From Lepidodermella squamata (taxonomy: Eukaryota > Gastrotricha), in contig JBLDXI010000020.1 in NCBI GenBank assembly GCA_047495785.1, positions 496,001-560,000 of the forward strand: a DNA stretch of 64,000 nt, written 5' to 3'. The notes beneath the pieces were generated by a model, which saw nothing but the letters and a program-made list of their open reading frames with translations, ran no database searches and was not told the origin of the DNA. A program made the position numbers and the translations under genes. The number at the start of each line of letters is the position of its first letter. Position 1 is the stretch's first letter. Below are positions 52,809-64,000 of the stretch, one piece after another.

Positions 52809-54627
52809 CGCATGCGTGATTCGCGAAATCTTTTGCGAAATATTTATCCTACCTAATAGCACAATGAAGTGTTTATATTCTCTTGAATTATAGTGGCCCT
52901 GGGGCAGCTTGTAAATCATTATACAATTTTACCGCAGATTCACCTTTAAAAATGGTCACTTCGATTTGCTCTGGAGTTTTTGCGTAGTGTTTCTCTCCCC
53001 TTCTTTGATCCGCTCAGCTACATCTTCTTGCATATTTTGCTTTTTAATGTGCTGCAAAATGCCTGAGATTTTTTGAGACGGTCTTACTTCCTAGAATAGA
53101 TCTCAACGGATTGTAAAAACTTATATATCTGTCATCTGCTCAAGCCGAAGCTTGTGGCTCAATTCGAAGTTCACAGGCACAGACTCGAGGTAATGTTGAG
53201 ATCCTTATATCACACCCAAGCACACCCATGTAATCACCTGAATCTCACCTAGGAGTGGCAAACTTTTTGTTCGAGTCATTAAGTAATGGATTAGCTATAG
53301 ATAATAGAGTTTTGAAGCGTAATACTTCTTATTTCAGTGAGCCAAGTGCCACCTGCGACATGTTATTGGGCTCACGTTGGCTGGAGTTTCGTCTGGCAGA
53401 TGCCAGGCGTTACACGTCCCAACTTGCTTCAAGCTGAGGTAGTCTCCTATAAGCCTGTTTAACCTTCGAGCTTTTAGTGGCTCGGCCCCATAATAGAGCT
53501 ATGAATTGTAACATTACCCACACTTCTGCATTTGCCTTCGCTCAATGCCACTCATGGTATCTTCATGCAAATGCAAATGGAGCTGCAGCGGAAACTACCC
53601 ACGCTAGCTGAAAATCGTGGCACCTTTAACGCTGTTTCCATTCGATTTTTTCACCATCAACCATTTAGTTATTTGAAATCGGCATTTTTCAAAGTATCTG
53701 CTTTATTAGTATTCATAATATATATACACATCGTTGTAAATAGGTATAATGAATACATACATACATGAATCAAGATATATTATTTCATCTCAACCACCGT
53801 AGTACCAATAATGCTTCGTCATCATGGTGGACCTTGCACATAAGAGTATAAAACCATGTCCACCATACGCGATTCAAATCGAAGAAAACAAAAATCGACT
53901 AGTCTCAACAATCGCTGTTGGAGACCATCAAAGGCGTGATCCACTGTGCCTGTTGAAGTGAGTGGCACTCAAATACGCAAAACAAACAATTAAGCACCAT
54001 GACCATCAAATGCCGATGTGTCGCGAAAAAAATTACGCATCAAAGAACAGACACATCACTGGTATTGACGGACATGTTCGAGCAATGGCGACGAAGGCAG
54101 CAGAGAAAAAATAAAAAAAGCTGCAATAGTTACAAGCAAACACAGTGGACGAGTAGCACAAACAACGGACGATCACATGTCCAGAAGGTGTCGACTTGAT
54201 AAATTTTGTTTCCGTCTCTATATTATAACTGGCATGTTTCGAGTTGATACTTGTATTCGTGTTTCCAGCTAATAAAATTTGTCACATTCAAAGATTTATA
54301 ACAAGAAAAGCCGCAAATGCAAATAGCGTGAAAGCCTTTTGTTAAGACAAAAATATAAACGGAATACTTACGACGGGAATAGAAAACACAACGGGCACAG
54401 TTCAGTTCACTCGTCCGACATCATTTTTAGGTATAAAAAGACAATCAGCAAAATCAGAATGGCATTATGTATAGATATCGTACAGATTTCAAAATAAGAT
54501 TGCACGCTCTCGTGTCAACCTATCGCAAGTGGACTGGATTACCAAACATTTTTACATGTGACTGGATTGGAATAGTTTATAAGCCGTATATCCACAAATT
54601 TGCTATAGATCCCGAAAATGCCAAGTT

Positions 54628-57600
54628 TTACACCGGTCTTCTCTCTGACTTCAGTTTCACAAATTCCTTGGCAACATCGTCGTTCGAGCGCTGTGACAAA
54701 ATCCGCAAAATGGTGTAGCCAGTATCATCAAGCTTGATGGTGCCCGCCAGCGGCAACCATGTCTGCAAAGTCCCTTGATGAATGTTGGCGAGATCTGTTA
54801 ACTTAATAACGGAGATGCCAATAATCTTATCGTCTGTGCCAAAACAATAATCCTTCACTGAATAGTGAAGTTCGTAATCGCCGATTTCGCCCTCATTTCC
54901 GATCATGCTGAAATTAAATGATATGCGGATGAGCCTAAAATAGCATTTCAAGAAAAAATTACAATTGATAGCTTTCGTTGAAAACAGGAGCAAGAGTGCC
55001 GGTCTTCGACTTGGTGTCCCATTTTCTCTTTCTTTGGGCTAAACTAGGACCAACCAGAGTGACACTCACGAAAGGCCGCGCCGAACTTGACCACCGAAGA
55101 TTGTTACACGCAACCACTGTATTGAAGAAACAGTGGAAACCACGATTTCCAAATAGTAGAACAAAACACAAACCTTTGACGTTAACTTTGTGCTCGCCTG
55201 TTCCGGGATGCGTGAACAGGTCAATTTGAATATGCAAGTCGCCAGCAGATTCAGAAGCTGCGCTTGCATCCTGCTTCTGTTGCGTCTGGACAAACGTTTT
55301 GATAAGGGTATCCGTTGTATGAGTGTACAATGAAAGCGCGTATTGAAGTGATTTCAACTGCGGACTCTTTTCTAGATAAGGCATTTTCAAGCCCTGCCCA
55401 TCAGCGTGGAAGTAGCCCTTGATTGTTTCGAGGGCGGCCTGGATCACGGCGCACTGACGAGCAGAAAGGCTTCGCTCGCTATCCCGAGAAATATCCTGGA
55501 AATTGAGAATCAAGTTCAATAAAGTTCAAAAATGCCATAAAAATGGTTATCCATCGCCAAGAAAGGCATGCAACAAACCTGGATGATGGAAACGACGTTA
55601 AGGTTGCCTGCTTGCTTTTGCACTTTGTTAAAAAGCAGACTAGAGACGTCTTTAACTTTGTCTTTCGCAGAATCCGTCCCGAGAGTTGCGAGAGAAAGCT
55701 GTTTGTTAGAATAAGAAGCGTTAGTCTAGGTAAGCGATGTTAAAAATGTTAGATTTTAAGCCCCAATAAACCATTCGTTAGTCGAAATGATCTAAAAATT
55801 ATCACCTGCTCATTAGACCCAAAAAATGGGAATCCCTTCAGAAACTACACGGGGACATGAGCTCCATTTCGAAAGGCTAATAGGCTAGCATACCTTTTTG
55901 GAGTCTTGCGGTGGTAAAACTATCGTTTTCTCGAGGTTGGTCAGCGTGACTATCCACAGCTCTTTGAGCATGCGCTTGAGGATAGTTTTGTCGCAGTTGT
56001 CAGCGTACACCGAAATGCAGTTCTCAAGGTACTCCATCAAAGGCTGCACGATCAAATCGCTCTCTTGGTGTATCTGATCGATAACCGATGGCTGCGTTAG
56101 AGGCTGGTTCGGCTGGTTGCCCTTGACTTTCTGCTGGAGTAGCTTCGACATTTCGACGATTTGCATTTGAATCTGCGGCGACAGGCCCTCGGCGCACATT
56201 GTACACAACCGGTCGAGATAGCTGTTCAGTTTTTCTTGTAACTCGTTCAGCACCTCCGCTGTATTCTTGTCCAAATCTTTGCCACCCATCAGCTCAAACA
56301 ATTTTTCGAGATTCACGCGAGTTTGCTGCATGTTATTCAGCAGGATGCAGGTCTAAAACGGTTGCAAGAAATATTAAATCGATATCAAACAAAAATAGAT
56401 ATACTCACCGTTTTTTGATCTTGAATTGAATTGAAGAAGTCGTTTTCGATGAAATCGCCGTAAGATATTAGCACCTTTTCGATAGTCTTGGCGAAGCGGG
56501 CCATGTACACGTTTTTGATAGAAGGATCAGGACACTCGAGTTTTTTGATAACATCATGACACTGGGTAAGTTGGCTGAACATGTCAACGACTGAATTCGA
56601 GAAGTTGGTCTGTTCGGATGTTTTTGGAAACTGAAAGATGAAAAATTACAGTTAGCTGACGAGTGGCTAAAATGCAAAGAATAAAAATACCCCATCACGC
56701 TTATCGCGCTCGTACGCCGATTTGACACAGTCCAAAGAAACTTCGTCGTTGTCGTTCAGCCAGATCATGACGAATGCCTCGAACCAACGCGGATATTCGG
56801 CAGCTTTTGATTTCATCTCGGGTAAAACGGCCACGTATTTCGAGTAGAGCCATTTGATTTTGAAGTGAAGGTTCATGTACTCGGACGACTTGCATTTGTT
56901 ACGAGATCTTTCGTGCTCGAGAAGCGCCCCCTCCAGATCATCAGCCAACTGCTGCCACAAAATCAGAGCGCTAATATCTCCAACTTTAACACTCGGAAAT
57001 CTGTTGAAGAATTACAATTTAGATAATTCAATTCAAATTAATGGCAATAAGCATACTGATTGAGCACTGGGCCATAAGTGTTTCGGTCCTCTTCGATCAC
57101 TGAAACTATCAACGCGATGAGCTTATGCCAGAAGTCGAGGTTTTTGAGAACTGGGCCGCGATCGCCGTCCTCCTGTGTTTCGGCTGGTTGAGCCTTGTTC
57201 TCGTCCGCTCCTTCGAACTCCTTTTGATACAGCTCGTAGCAGTGATCGTACAGGAATTGATACGTTCGTCGCATATTCGCTTTTATGCACTCTTCGACGA
57301 CCGCCGATGCCTTTGGAGGTGACACTAGTCCTTGCACCTGAAAAATTATGATGAAAATGTATTAATTGTCATAATAGATGATGCAAAAAATGCCGGTGCT
57401 AATAACCTCTAATTCGTCAGTACTAGACGATACAGTGCACCCTAAAGAGTTCTCGATCTTAACGACCCTCTCGTCGAGGCGCTTGAACGCGTTTTCTAAT
57501 CTTTGCAGGTAGGATTCAAATGAGTTGATCAATTGGAACAACACCACAAGGTTGTCCACAGCTGAATTCAGCTGCTGACTCGTCGCAATCGATGCAGCGC

Positions 57601-60600
57601 AACTGTGATCAGACTCGTAAATTTCCGAAATTTTACTGCCGGAAGGCGGCATATCAGGGCTGGTTTTCAAAGGGGTAACTGAAGGCACACTGTGAATTAT
57701 TGATAACCGCCGACGTCTGACTGAATCCACTGCCAGTTGACGAGTTCGAGATGATCGAGAAGTGACAGAGCTGATACTAGGTCGGCGGCTGACGGAGCCT
57801 CTAACGCTGCCGTTTGGGGGCTGGCCGGCCAACGCAGTTGGAATGTTCATAAGGCCGTGTAAATTGTGCATAAGCACGGCCACGGTAGACATTGTTTATG
57901 AGTAATAAAACGACAGCGTATAATATCGCCAGGAAACTTCAGTATTATCGATTTCAGAAAGCGAAAATGCGCACTGTAAAATCGCGTTTAATGAAATGGA
58001 AACTTCTCAACGATTCGCGTCTATTTCGAATCGATGGCGACTAATTATCGAAAGTTGCCCGAGTCATGATATAGGCAAACGAGCGCGGGTAAGAGGATTC
58101 ATTTTTTTTACTAAGCTGCACCAACAAAAAAAACAGGCACTAATACCCAATATTCTCGCCAAGATTATGTCTTGTGCGCTCAGGCAACGTCAGTGTAGTT
58201 GGGTGTAGTAATAATGTTAGCATTAATTACGCGAAAAAACGATGAGCTTACTTTCATACGGAAGAAGTTTATCGACGTGAGTAAGTCGACACATGCCTGC
58301 AGATCGCGAAGCCTCAGCGGTTCAGAGGCAGGGAAGTTATTCTACATGACGAGAAAAAAACACGTACTTATTCAACATGTATCTGCGCGGCGTAAACGCT
58401 AATAAGCACTCACCCGATAATCGATGAGCTCGAGGCGAATCGAGTTGTGCAACTGATCGAGAAGTTTCGTAAACTTTTCTTTCTAAAATAGAAAAATCGA
58501 GTAAGAAAGCTGTTGCTGCTGACCTTAAGGCGATCTTACCCGGAAATTTGACGCGTTAAATCGATTCTGGCTGCTATTGCCAGTGCCAGAGGAAGATAGC
58601 GAGCTTCCCGCAGCGGAAGCGCTGTGTGCATAATGAACATTGATGTGGGCGAGAAGATCACTAAGCAGCGGTGGAACCGAAGGATTCAGCAGTTTAGTTG
58701 CAAGGCATGAAAAATGCGTCATCGCCTGTATAAAACAACCTCGCGTTTCGCATTCAATTGGTTAATAATTACTACATACCATGTATATCCGATCTATGCC
58801 GTAACGTTGAGCAAATTCCTCGACAATCTCCTGCACCTGAGGCTCGAAATAACGTTCCCATGCATCGCTAGAGTCGCCGGGCGGTATCTATTGCGGAACA
58901 GATCGAGTCATAAATCGATCGGATTTATTGTCTTCGCTATGGTAACTTACGTAAGACGGAGGTGAGTTTGGCTGGTCGTAAATGTAATGGAAGAAGTTTT
59001 CATGAAGGCAGGTGTACTGGTCAAAATAGGGCGCGACTTTCTCCTCTCCTTTGATTTCGATACTGATCTGAAGGCGAATGGCACCGGAAACCATGGAGCG
59101 ATCAGTTCTCTTTTCTAAAAAAATTAAAAAATAAGAATAAGCGTTACCTCGATAAAAAGCGATCAATGTAAAGCATAGAGGTAACCCGCAGAAAACCCTT
59201 GCTTATTACTAGGCCCCAAAACCGTTTTCATGGCATTCGCAATTAATTTATGTTGTACCAAGCGGATAGCACAGGCAAGAATCCCCGCTCAGTTGGCGCA
59301 TTTGTAATACTGTTTGACCCAAAAAATCGTCCTTTTCTTTCGTCAAGAAGTACATGAACTTGGAGCAAATGTCGCGATCTTCATCCCTAAACGCAGTGAA
59401 ATCGAGGTTCAACTTCCAAGTAATCGATCAAATTGTCAATTCTAATTTCTATCTAGGGTAATACCGTGGGGGTGGGGGTTCGATAAGTTAAATTACCTAA
59501 ATTGCACCAAATATCAGAATCGCCGCACAGTTTGGAGACGTCAATAATGTATTGACCGAGAAAATCGTCGGACTCGCGAGTGAACTTTTGTCGAAGCCGA
59601 GACTTGAAGTCGTCATCCTCGTCCCTATAAATCGATGATTCATGGTTGGGTAATTTTGTAAGGGGACCGAGACGATGGATAGCTATACTACAACATTCTA
59701 GAATATCAACCTACCAAACTCGTATCTTGATGCGCTCTGAGATGTTGTGGCATTCACTAGAAAGCACAGATTTAATGAATATTTAAGCAGCGCGGTAAAA
59801 AGCTCACAAGAAAAACTTTTCGTTCCACTCTGGATTGAGGGTTTTGAACTTGGTTTTTGTTCGCCTCTTCGTTCTACCCAGCTGTATGGTGACGTAAGGA
59901 TCACTAGTTCCCGTTGCATCTTTACCCATGAGGCCTTGAGCGGACACAACTGAAAAAATTGATTGTGTTAAATTCGGCGGAAAATTATCAAATAAACCAT
60001 CACAACATAGCAAAGCAACTGCAACTAAACGATATATGACAATACATGCACCCACGAGGAGGCGTAAATCAACAAAGGAAACGGAAAAAACTGTAAAATT
60101 GCTGCAAATCGCTAGGGTGTTTTAGTGAAGCAGCTATAATGTAACATTAGGTAATCGAAAAGCAACCAGGTAAAATTGGAAACAAGAACCAAAAGGGAAA
60201 AGTTCAAACTAAAAAGCGGCAGGATATTTGCAGCAAAGCATTGCATCGATACAAAAGCTTGTGGCGATTTAATAATACCTGTGACACTAATGTTAGCCGA
60301 CCATTTCGACGCCCCGTCCAGCATGGCCTGCTTGGACTGATCAATGGCCTGCTGGTGAACTTTTGGTTCGACTTTGAAAATTTTGCTAAACAACCAAATC
60401 CATCAAAGAAAAACAAGGGATTACACAAAGTTGAAACCAGCTAAATTGTCGGTTTTTGAAGTACTTAACGGGGTCAACTCAGACGATTCATTTCGAAATT
60501 CAAATAATAATGGTAAAGATACGAGATGTACGCCCTCCCGTCGTCAACTACCGAAGTGCTTTATGACTATTATCAAGTGCTGATCGTACTCGAGTTATAA

Positions 60601-63509
60601 TGTTAAGACACAAGCTACCCCATTGAACATCAGTACGACAGAGTAATCTTCTCGAAAGACAAGTGCACGATTGACAAACTTGTGATGGTAACATCCGCCG
60701 ACCACTTAGTGGCCAGTATAGTCTGCTCAGTTTCTTTCATGAATAGCTTATGAATTTTGTTATCAATGCAGAATACGCGCCTGTGTAGTCAACATGACAA
60801 ATTTCGGTAAGTAGTTTTCAAAATTTGGAAAAGAGATGCAAACATTGTAGTAAATTAACCCAATTTTCTCCGCTAACGGGATTTTTCGGGCCGATTCTCT
60901 CTAAATTGAAACAAAAATAACGTACCTGACGAGGTCAAACGTTTCTTTCTTCTCGACTTCACGCTTTTTCATCAGGTCCGTAATAATGTTCATGAAAACT
61001 TGAGCTCTGTCGTGCGCACCCTGGCGAGCACTCTTTTCAGCAGCGCCTATTCGCGGAAAACAGATTAATTTCACGGAAATTTAGTTCAAATGTTGACAAA
61101 CGTTGCAAACAATCGGCATTCATTAAGGCTTTGCATCTATCGTGGCATTTGACGCCGCACTGGGTACATCGAAGGCCCTGGCGAGCAAGACCCCACAAGA
61201 GACCTTCACATTCAAAGCAGTAGGTAGGGTGTTTGGCACTGAAGATTTCGAATTTGTGATCGCCGCTCGTTTTCGACATTGGATATAACAGCGCCTGCAG
61301 CGTCTTCTTGTAGACATGCATTTTCTAAGAATAGAAAATTCAGCTATTCGACGAATAACTGCAATCAATTAATCACTCACAAGTTCTTCATCATTAAGTG
61401 CCCGACTTGTGATGACAGCAGTTTGTGCTTCTGCTTTGCGCTTGTTGGCGGCGACCGTCTGAAAAAATAGGCGCATCGCACTTCAAATGACTGACTAGAA
61501 ATAACATTTCCCAAGGCAAAATGAAGCAAACAGAAAATTGAGATTTCAAAGTAAAAGCAAGGTTAGTTATGCAGTCGGATGCAGGAATTGATAAAAAAAT
61601 AAAAACGAAAGCCGGCATCGGCCAACTTTTGATCAATTAGTTAGGGTGTAAATAGCAGGAGTATTGATATAAAAAATGAAATCGCAACACAGCAAAAAGG
61701 ATTCAAACAAAAATTCGACAAAACTGTCATCTCTCTATGTTACAAGACTCTCACCTTCATCACCTATATAACACCAAATTAGTAGCATAAGAAATATGTT
61801 AGTATCAGAATGTAATTGTCTTCCAATTCAAAAATTAACTACTCGAAAACAACTGAAAACAGCAGCAGTTTCAAATCAATGAATAGAAATCTGACACTCA
61901 AAAAAATCGCTGTTGGTCACTCTTTTCTTTACAAACATACAGATATTGTGGAAACGACGTCAGCTAATGTCTTGCGTTGCTTTTGAGAATTGAAAATAAC
62001 GTCAATAAAAACGGGGTGAAAATGAGCGACCCAGCAAACAAGATGTTCGCTGATACGCGATCTGACTAGTAGAGTGTACTATCAACAAGAAGTGTTGATT
62101 CACACGAAATGATACGACTAATGTTACAATATTGATTCAAGGCTCATCAACTTACAAGCTCGCTAACGTGAGACATCTTCGCTAGCCTTGGCTTCAGATC
62201 GGAAGAAGTGTTAATTTGGTTGTAGAAATCGGTGCGGCCCCTGCAATTGTTATCATTGAAAGCGTCAAGATAAAAGCAAATAAGAGATAACATCATTTGG
62301 TTAATAGGGAAATAGTTTTAGTACCAATGGATATCGAGATTAATGTGTTATTTTGGCAGGCATCCTTTACCCCGAAATAAGCCAAGTTAGTATTTAGCGC
62401 TAGCAATGGCAAGCCTTCTGAAAATTCAAATTATTTTTACTTCATCCCCTCGAAAGATCACGGATGCCCGGCGTGGTTTCAGCTTAACCATATCAACATC
62501 CACGTCCATATTGAAATTTTTAGTTACGTCACCATCCGCGGTCATTTTCTGGTTTTTATAACGCCTGAAATTGAAAGCATTAGCAAGTTAATAACCGCCA
62601 GCCATGTAATGGGAAGGGAATAAATGCAGGGTAAACCCAGGAAACATGGAAAATACTTATCACATACCTGTCGCCGCCACCTGGCATGTCTGACATCGTA
62701 TCGGTCTCCTCGCTGAGCAGATTGTCCTGTAAACGAGATTGAAGCAGCTTAAACATGTTGTTTCGCACGGTGTTAACAGAAAAATGAGGCAGCAATGAAA
62801 TAATACTACAATAAACTCGCTCCCCCTCACTCCAGGTGCAAGTTGCCAACAACTTGCTAAAACAAACAAGTATTCATCATCTCTCAAGCTCTGCATCTAT
62901 TATTGCCCACCTTAACGCGAACGTGTTGGCCATGCGGCCCTCTCTTTCTTGTCAAAAGCCGCTGTGATATGAAATATATGCTAATTTTTTCAGCGACAAG
63001 TCTTGCATAAAACTGGATGTTTCACGCTGACCAAGCGTAAAATCGCAACTCACGAGTATAGTACGCCTCGGTAGCAGGCTAGCACAGGCTGAACATTCGC
63101 AAATGACTCCGCAAGTCATTCGACGCTTGCTCTGCTGGCGAATAGCCGATACGCTGTTATCACACACGTTTCGAGGGCGTAGAACAGATGAGTATTTCCA
63201 GGTCATGTTCGCGCTTGGACCGCTGGATAAATCGACTTCTTTGCCCGTAGATGGGTCGATTGGAATCAGCGTGTCACCGCCACGTCGACCAGAAGAAAAA
63301 TAGGCGAATAATTTGGGCGAATCGGGCGATAAAGAGCCTGAACTGTGCGATGGGGCAGGGCTCGGCGGCTGGTCGAGAATCTCTTGTACCATTTTCAGTT
63401 CCTCCTCCTCCTCCTGCGTGCAGCTAACAGCCGCATCGGTTGGCGCCGAGGCAAATGCAGAACTCATCCTCTTCTTGACTGCTTGAGCAAGATACGAAAC
63501 AATACTCAT
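54628..63509 (-). CDS. unc-13: Munc13/UNC-13 synaptic vesicle priming protein
   Basis: Exons: 63054-63509, 62668-62726, 62441-62564, 62156-62240, 61381-61458, 61102-61324, 60926-61046, 60279-60385, 59808-59949, 59715-59756, one of 59497-59624 or 59259-59386, 58951-59114, 58780-58887, 58540-58725, 58414-58482, 58252-58341, 57057-57337, 56691-57000, 56409-56630, 55894-56352, 55579-55698, 55174-55495, 54963-55116, 54628-54907. Downstream of 62240 all phases agree. Seen: [19 protein letters not shown] before a C1 domain with all zinc Cys/His ([20 protein letters not shown]); a C2B domain with loop-1 aspartates ([11 protein letters not shown]); the MUN domain; and a C2C domain ending [22 protein letters not shown]-13 opens syntaxin and primes vesicles at active zones, under diacylglycerol (C1) and calcium/PIP2 (C2B) control. 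No N-terminal C2A or calmodulin site is seen, so this end resembles a short isoform. The 5' exons, and the join between 62441 and 62240, are uncertain. Confidence 0.93.
57362..57892 (-). CDS. ORF nested in a unc-13 intron, BRK1-like coiled coil
   Basis: A complete 176-codon frame lies inside the 914-bp unc-13 intron 57338-58251 on the same strand. An in-frame TAA sits one codon before its ATG, so the start is real if it is translated. An ATATTATA box-like stretch lies about 40 bp upstream. The N-terminal part is basic and Ser-rich ([14 protein letters not shown]). The C-terminal part is a heptad helix ([20 protein letters not shown]) resembling BRK1/HSPC300, and less so WASHC3. BRK1 itself is a 75-aa WAVE complex subunit, so this would be an extended relative. 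Alternatively a weak donor after TDELE (about 57409) would join it in phase to unc-13 exon 57337, making an alternative first exon for a MUN-C2C isoform. Neither is proven. Confidence 0.5.
   Translation of the reverse strand: MSTVAVLMHNLHGLMNIPTALAGQPPNGSVRGSVSRRPSISSVTSRSSRTRQLAVDSVRRRRLSIIHSVPSVTPLKTSPDMPPSGSKISEIYESDHSCAASIATSQQLNSAVDNLVVLFQLINSFESYLQRLENAFKRLDERVVKIENSLGCTVSSSTDELEVISTGIFCIIYYDN
59259..59386 (-). other. unc-13: unc-13 C2B alternative exon, divergent form
   Basis: Also exactly 128 nt with the same phases and good splice sites. It lies 110 bp downstream of the canonical exon. It encodes [20 protein letters not shown], then FLGQTVLQM and [10 protein letters not shown]. It aligns without gaps to the canonical copy, with 18 of 42 residues identical. 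Both copies together would shift the frame, so only one can be used. Confidence 0.85.
59497..59624 (-). other. unc-13: unc-13 C2B alternative exon, canonical form
   Basis: 128 nt, entering in phase 2 and leaving in phase 1. It encodes [20 protein letters not shown] followed by FLGQYIIDV and [10 protein letters not shown]. This is the standard Munc13 C2B sequence: calcium loop 3 plus the basic amphipathic helix. Confidence 0.9.
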
Positions 63510-64000
63510 GGTAGCGGCCGAAAATGGTCCAATAAACGGCTGATAATTAAACTTGACTCGAGAGTCACTTTCCGGTGCAATCGATCCGATGCATTGCAGC
63601 CAATATACCGGGAGATGTATAATAGCTATTACGAATGCAGGCGCCGCTTTTCTCACTCATTAAAATCGCGGTCGATCAATCAATGCAGCGGCAAGTTTTT
63701 TTATGGTGATGAACTCTGAACAGACCACAGGCGAGGATTTCAAGATATTTAATTGGTTATCATATGCGTGAAAATATAGCAGGGCAGTGATAGCTATTCC
63801 TCTCGCGATTTTTCAGATGACTTGGGCAAATAATTTAAGCACCAACGCGAAATCAGAGAAAAGAGGTATATTCACGAAAATCATGTGCCTCTAGTGGTCT
63901 CTTTGGCGATAGTAGTCACGCCGCTAAGTCGTCACTGACAGCTTTCTATCGTAGTTTCTTTTAGAGTGATCATCAAATCTCGATAAGTCTGTCGGGTCTA
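63510..64000. other. Upstream flank of the unc-13 5'-most exon
   Basis: The unc-13 frame stays open without a stop up to an ATG at 63656, so the exon may begin before 63509. Beyond that nothing is recognised. Exons of a long isoform may lie past the window edge. Confidence 0.4.

Larger units (their letters stand above)
45293..54627. other. Gene-poor 9 kb gap with transposon remnants
   Basis: No intact gene recognised between FSIP1 and unc-13. The stretch holds two nested inverted-repeat elements (50800-52105), another at 48141-48580, diverged repeats around 47400-49800 and a chain of broken open frames at 46590-47301. The part from 52110 to 54400 shows nothing clear apart from the repeat core at 52783-52808. 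Confidence 0.6.

Noticed and set aside
59259-59386. Assembly duplication as the cause of the second C2B exon
   Set aside because: The two copies differ at 24 of 42 residues and in their introns, so they are old and independently maintained, not an assembly artefact.

Overview
The window is nuclear DNA of a small-genome invertebrate animal. Every recognised gene is an animal gene. They are split by many short GT-AG introns, often 43-120 bp, and several gaps of 1-9 kb separate them. Motile-cilium and sperm-tail genes (CFAP74, FSIP1) sit beside a neuronal gene (unc-13) and a membrane collagen. The first argues against nematodes and the rest against non-animal eukaryotes. A tardigrade or another compact bilaterian is my guess, not something the sequence proves. 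All gene models below were assembled by hand from splice signals, reading phase and remembered family sequences.

Layout, left to right. Bases 1-5354 (- strand) hold a type II transmembrane (MACIT-like) collagen gene with a possible alternative last exon. A gap follows to 9368, then an unrecognised disordered protein (9369-10878, -). CHRAC1 (12281-12995, -) lies 170 bp downstream of RpS5 (13166-13960, -). A gene-poor stretch with simple repeats leads to the only + strand gene, an hnRNP K-like protein with three KH domains (19473-21877). Then come a DAZAP1-like RNA-binding protein (24138-26615, -) and a STAP-like PH-SH2 adaptor (27712-30123, -). A - strand cluster follows: TMEM26 (33522-35318), CFAP74 (35646-42876) and FSIP1 (42966-45292). 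The 9 kb gap at 45293-54627 carries inverted-repeat transposon remnants, one inserted inside another, and old diverged repeats. The right end is unc-13/Munc13 (54628 to about 63509, -) with its C1, C2B, MUN and C2C domains.

The most interesting observations are three. First, unc-13 carries two tandem 128-nt exons of the same phase that encode the same part of C2B; including both would break the frame, so they look mutually exclusive, and they swap the membrane-binding loop. Second, a complete intronless ORF with its own start and a BRK1-like coiled coil lies in a 914-bp unc-13 intron on the same strand. Third, FSIP1 and CFAP74 are separated by only 89 bp, which contain AATAAA and then a 3' splice site 10 nt before the next ATG. 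Several other genes also have an acceptor-like AG within a few bases of the start codon, which raises the possibility of operons or spliced-leader trans-splicing.

There is no sign of bacterial genes, CRISPR arrays or clear tRNA/rRNA genes.
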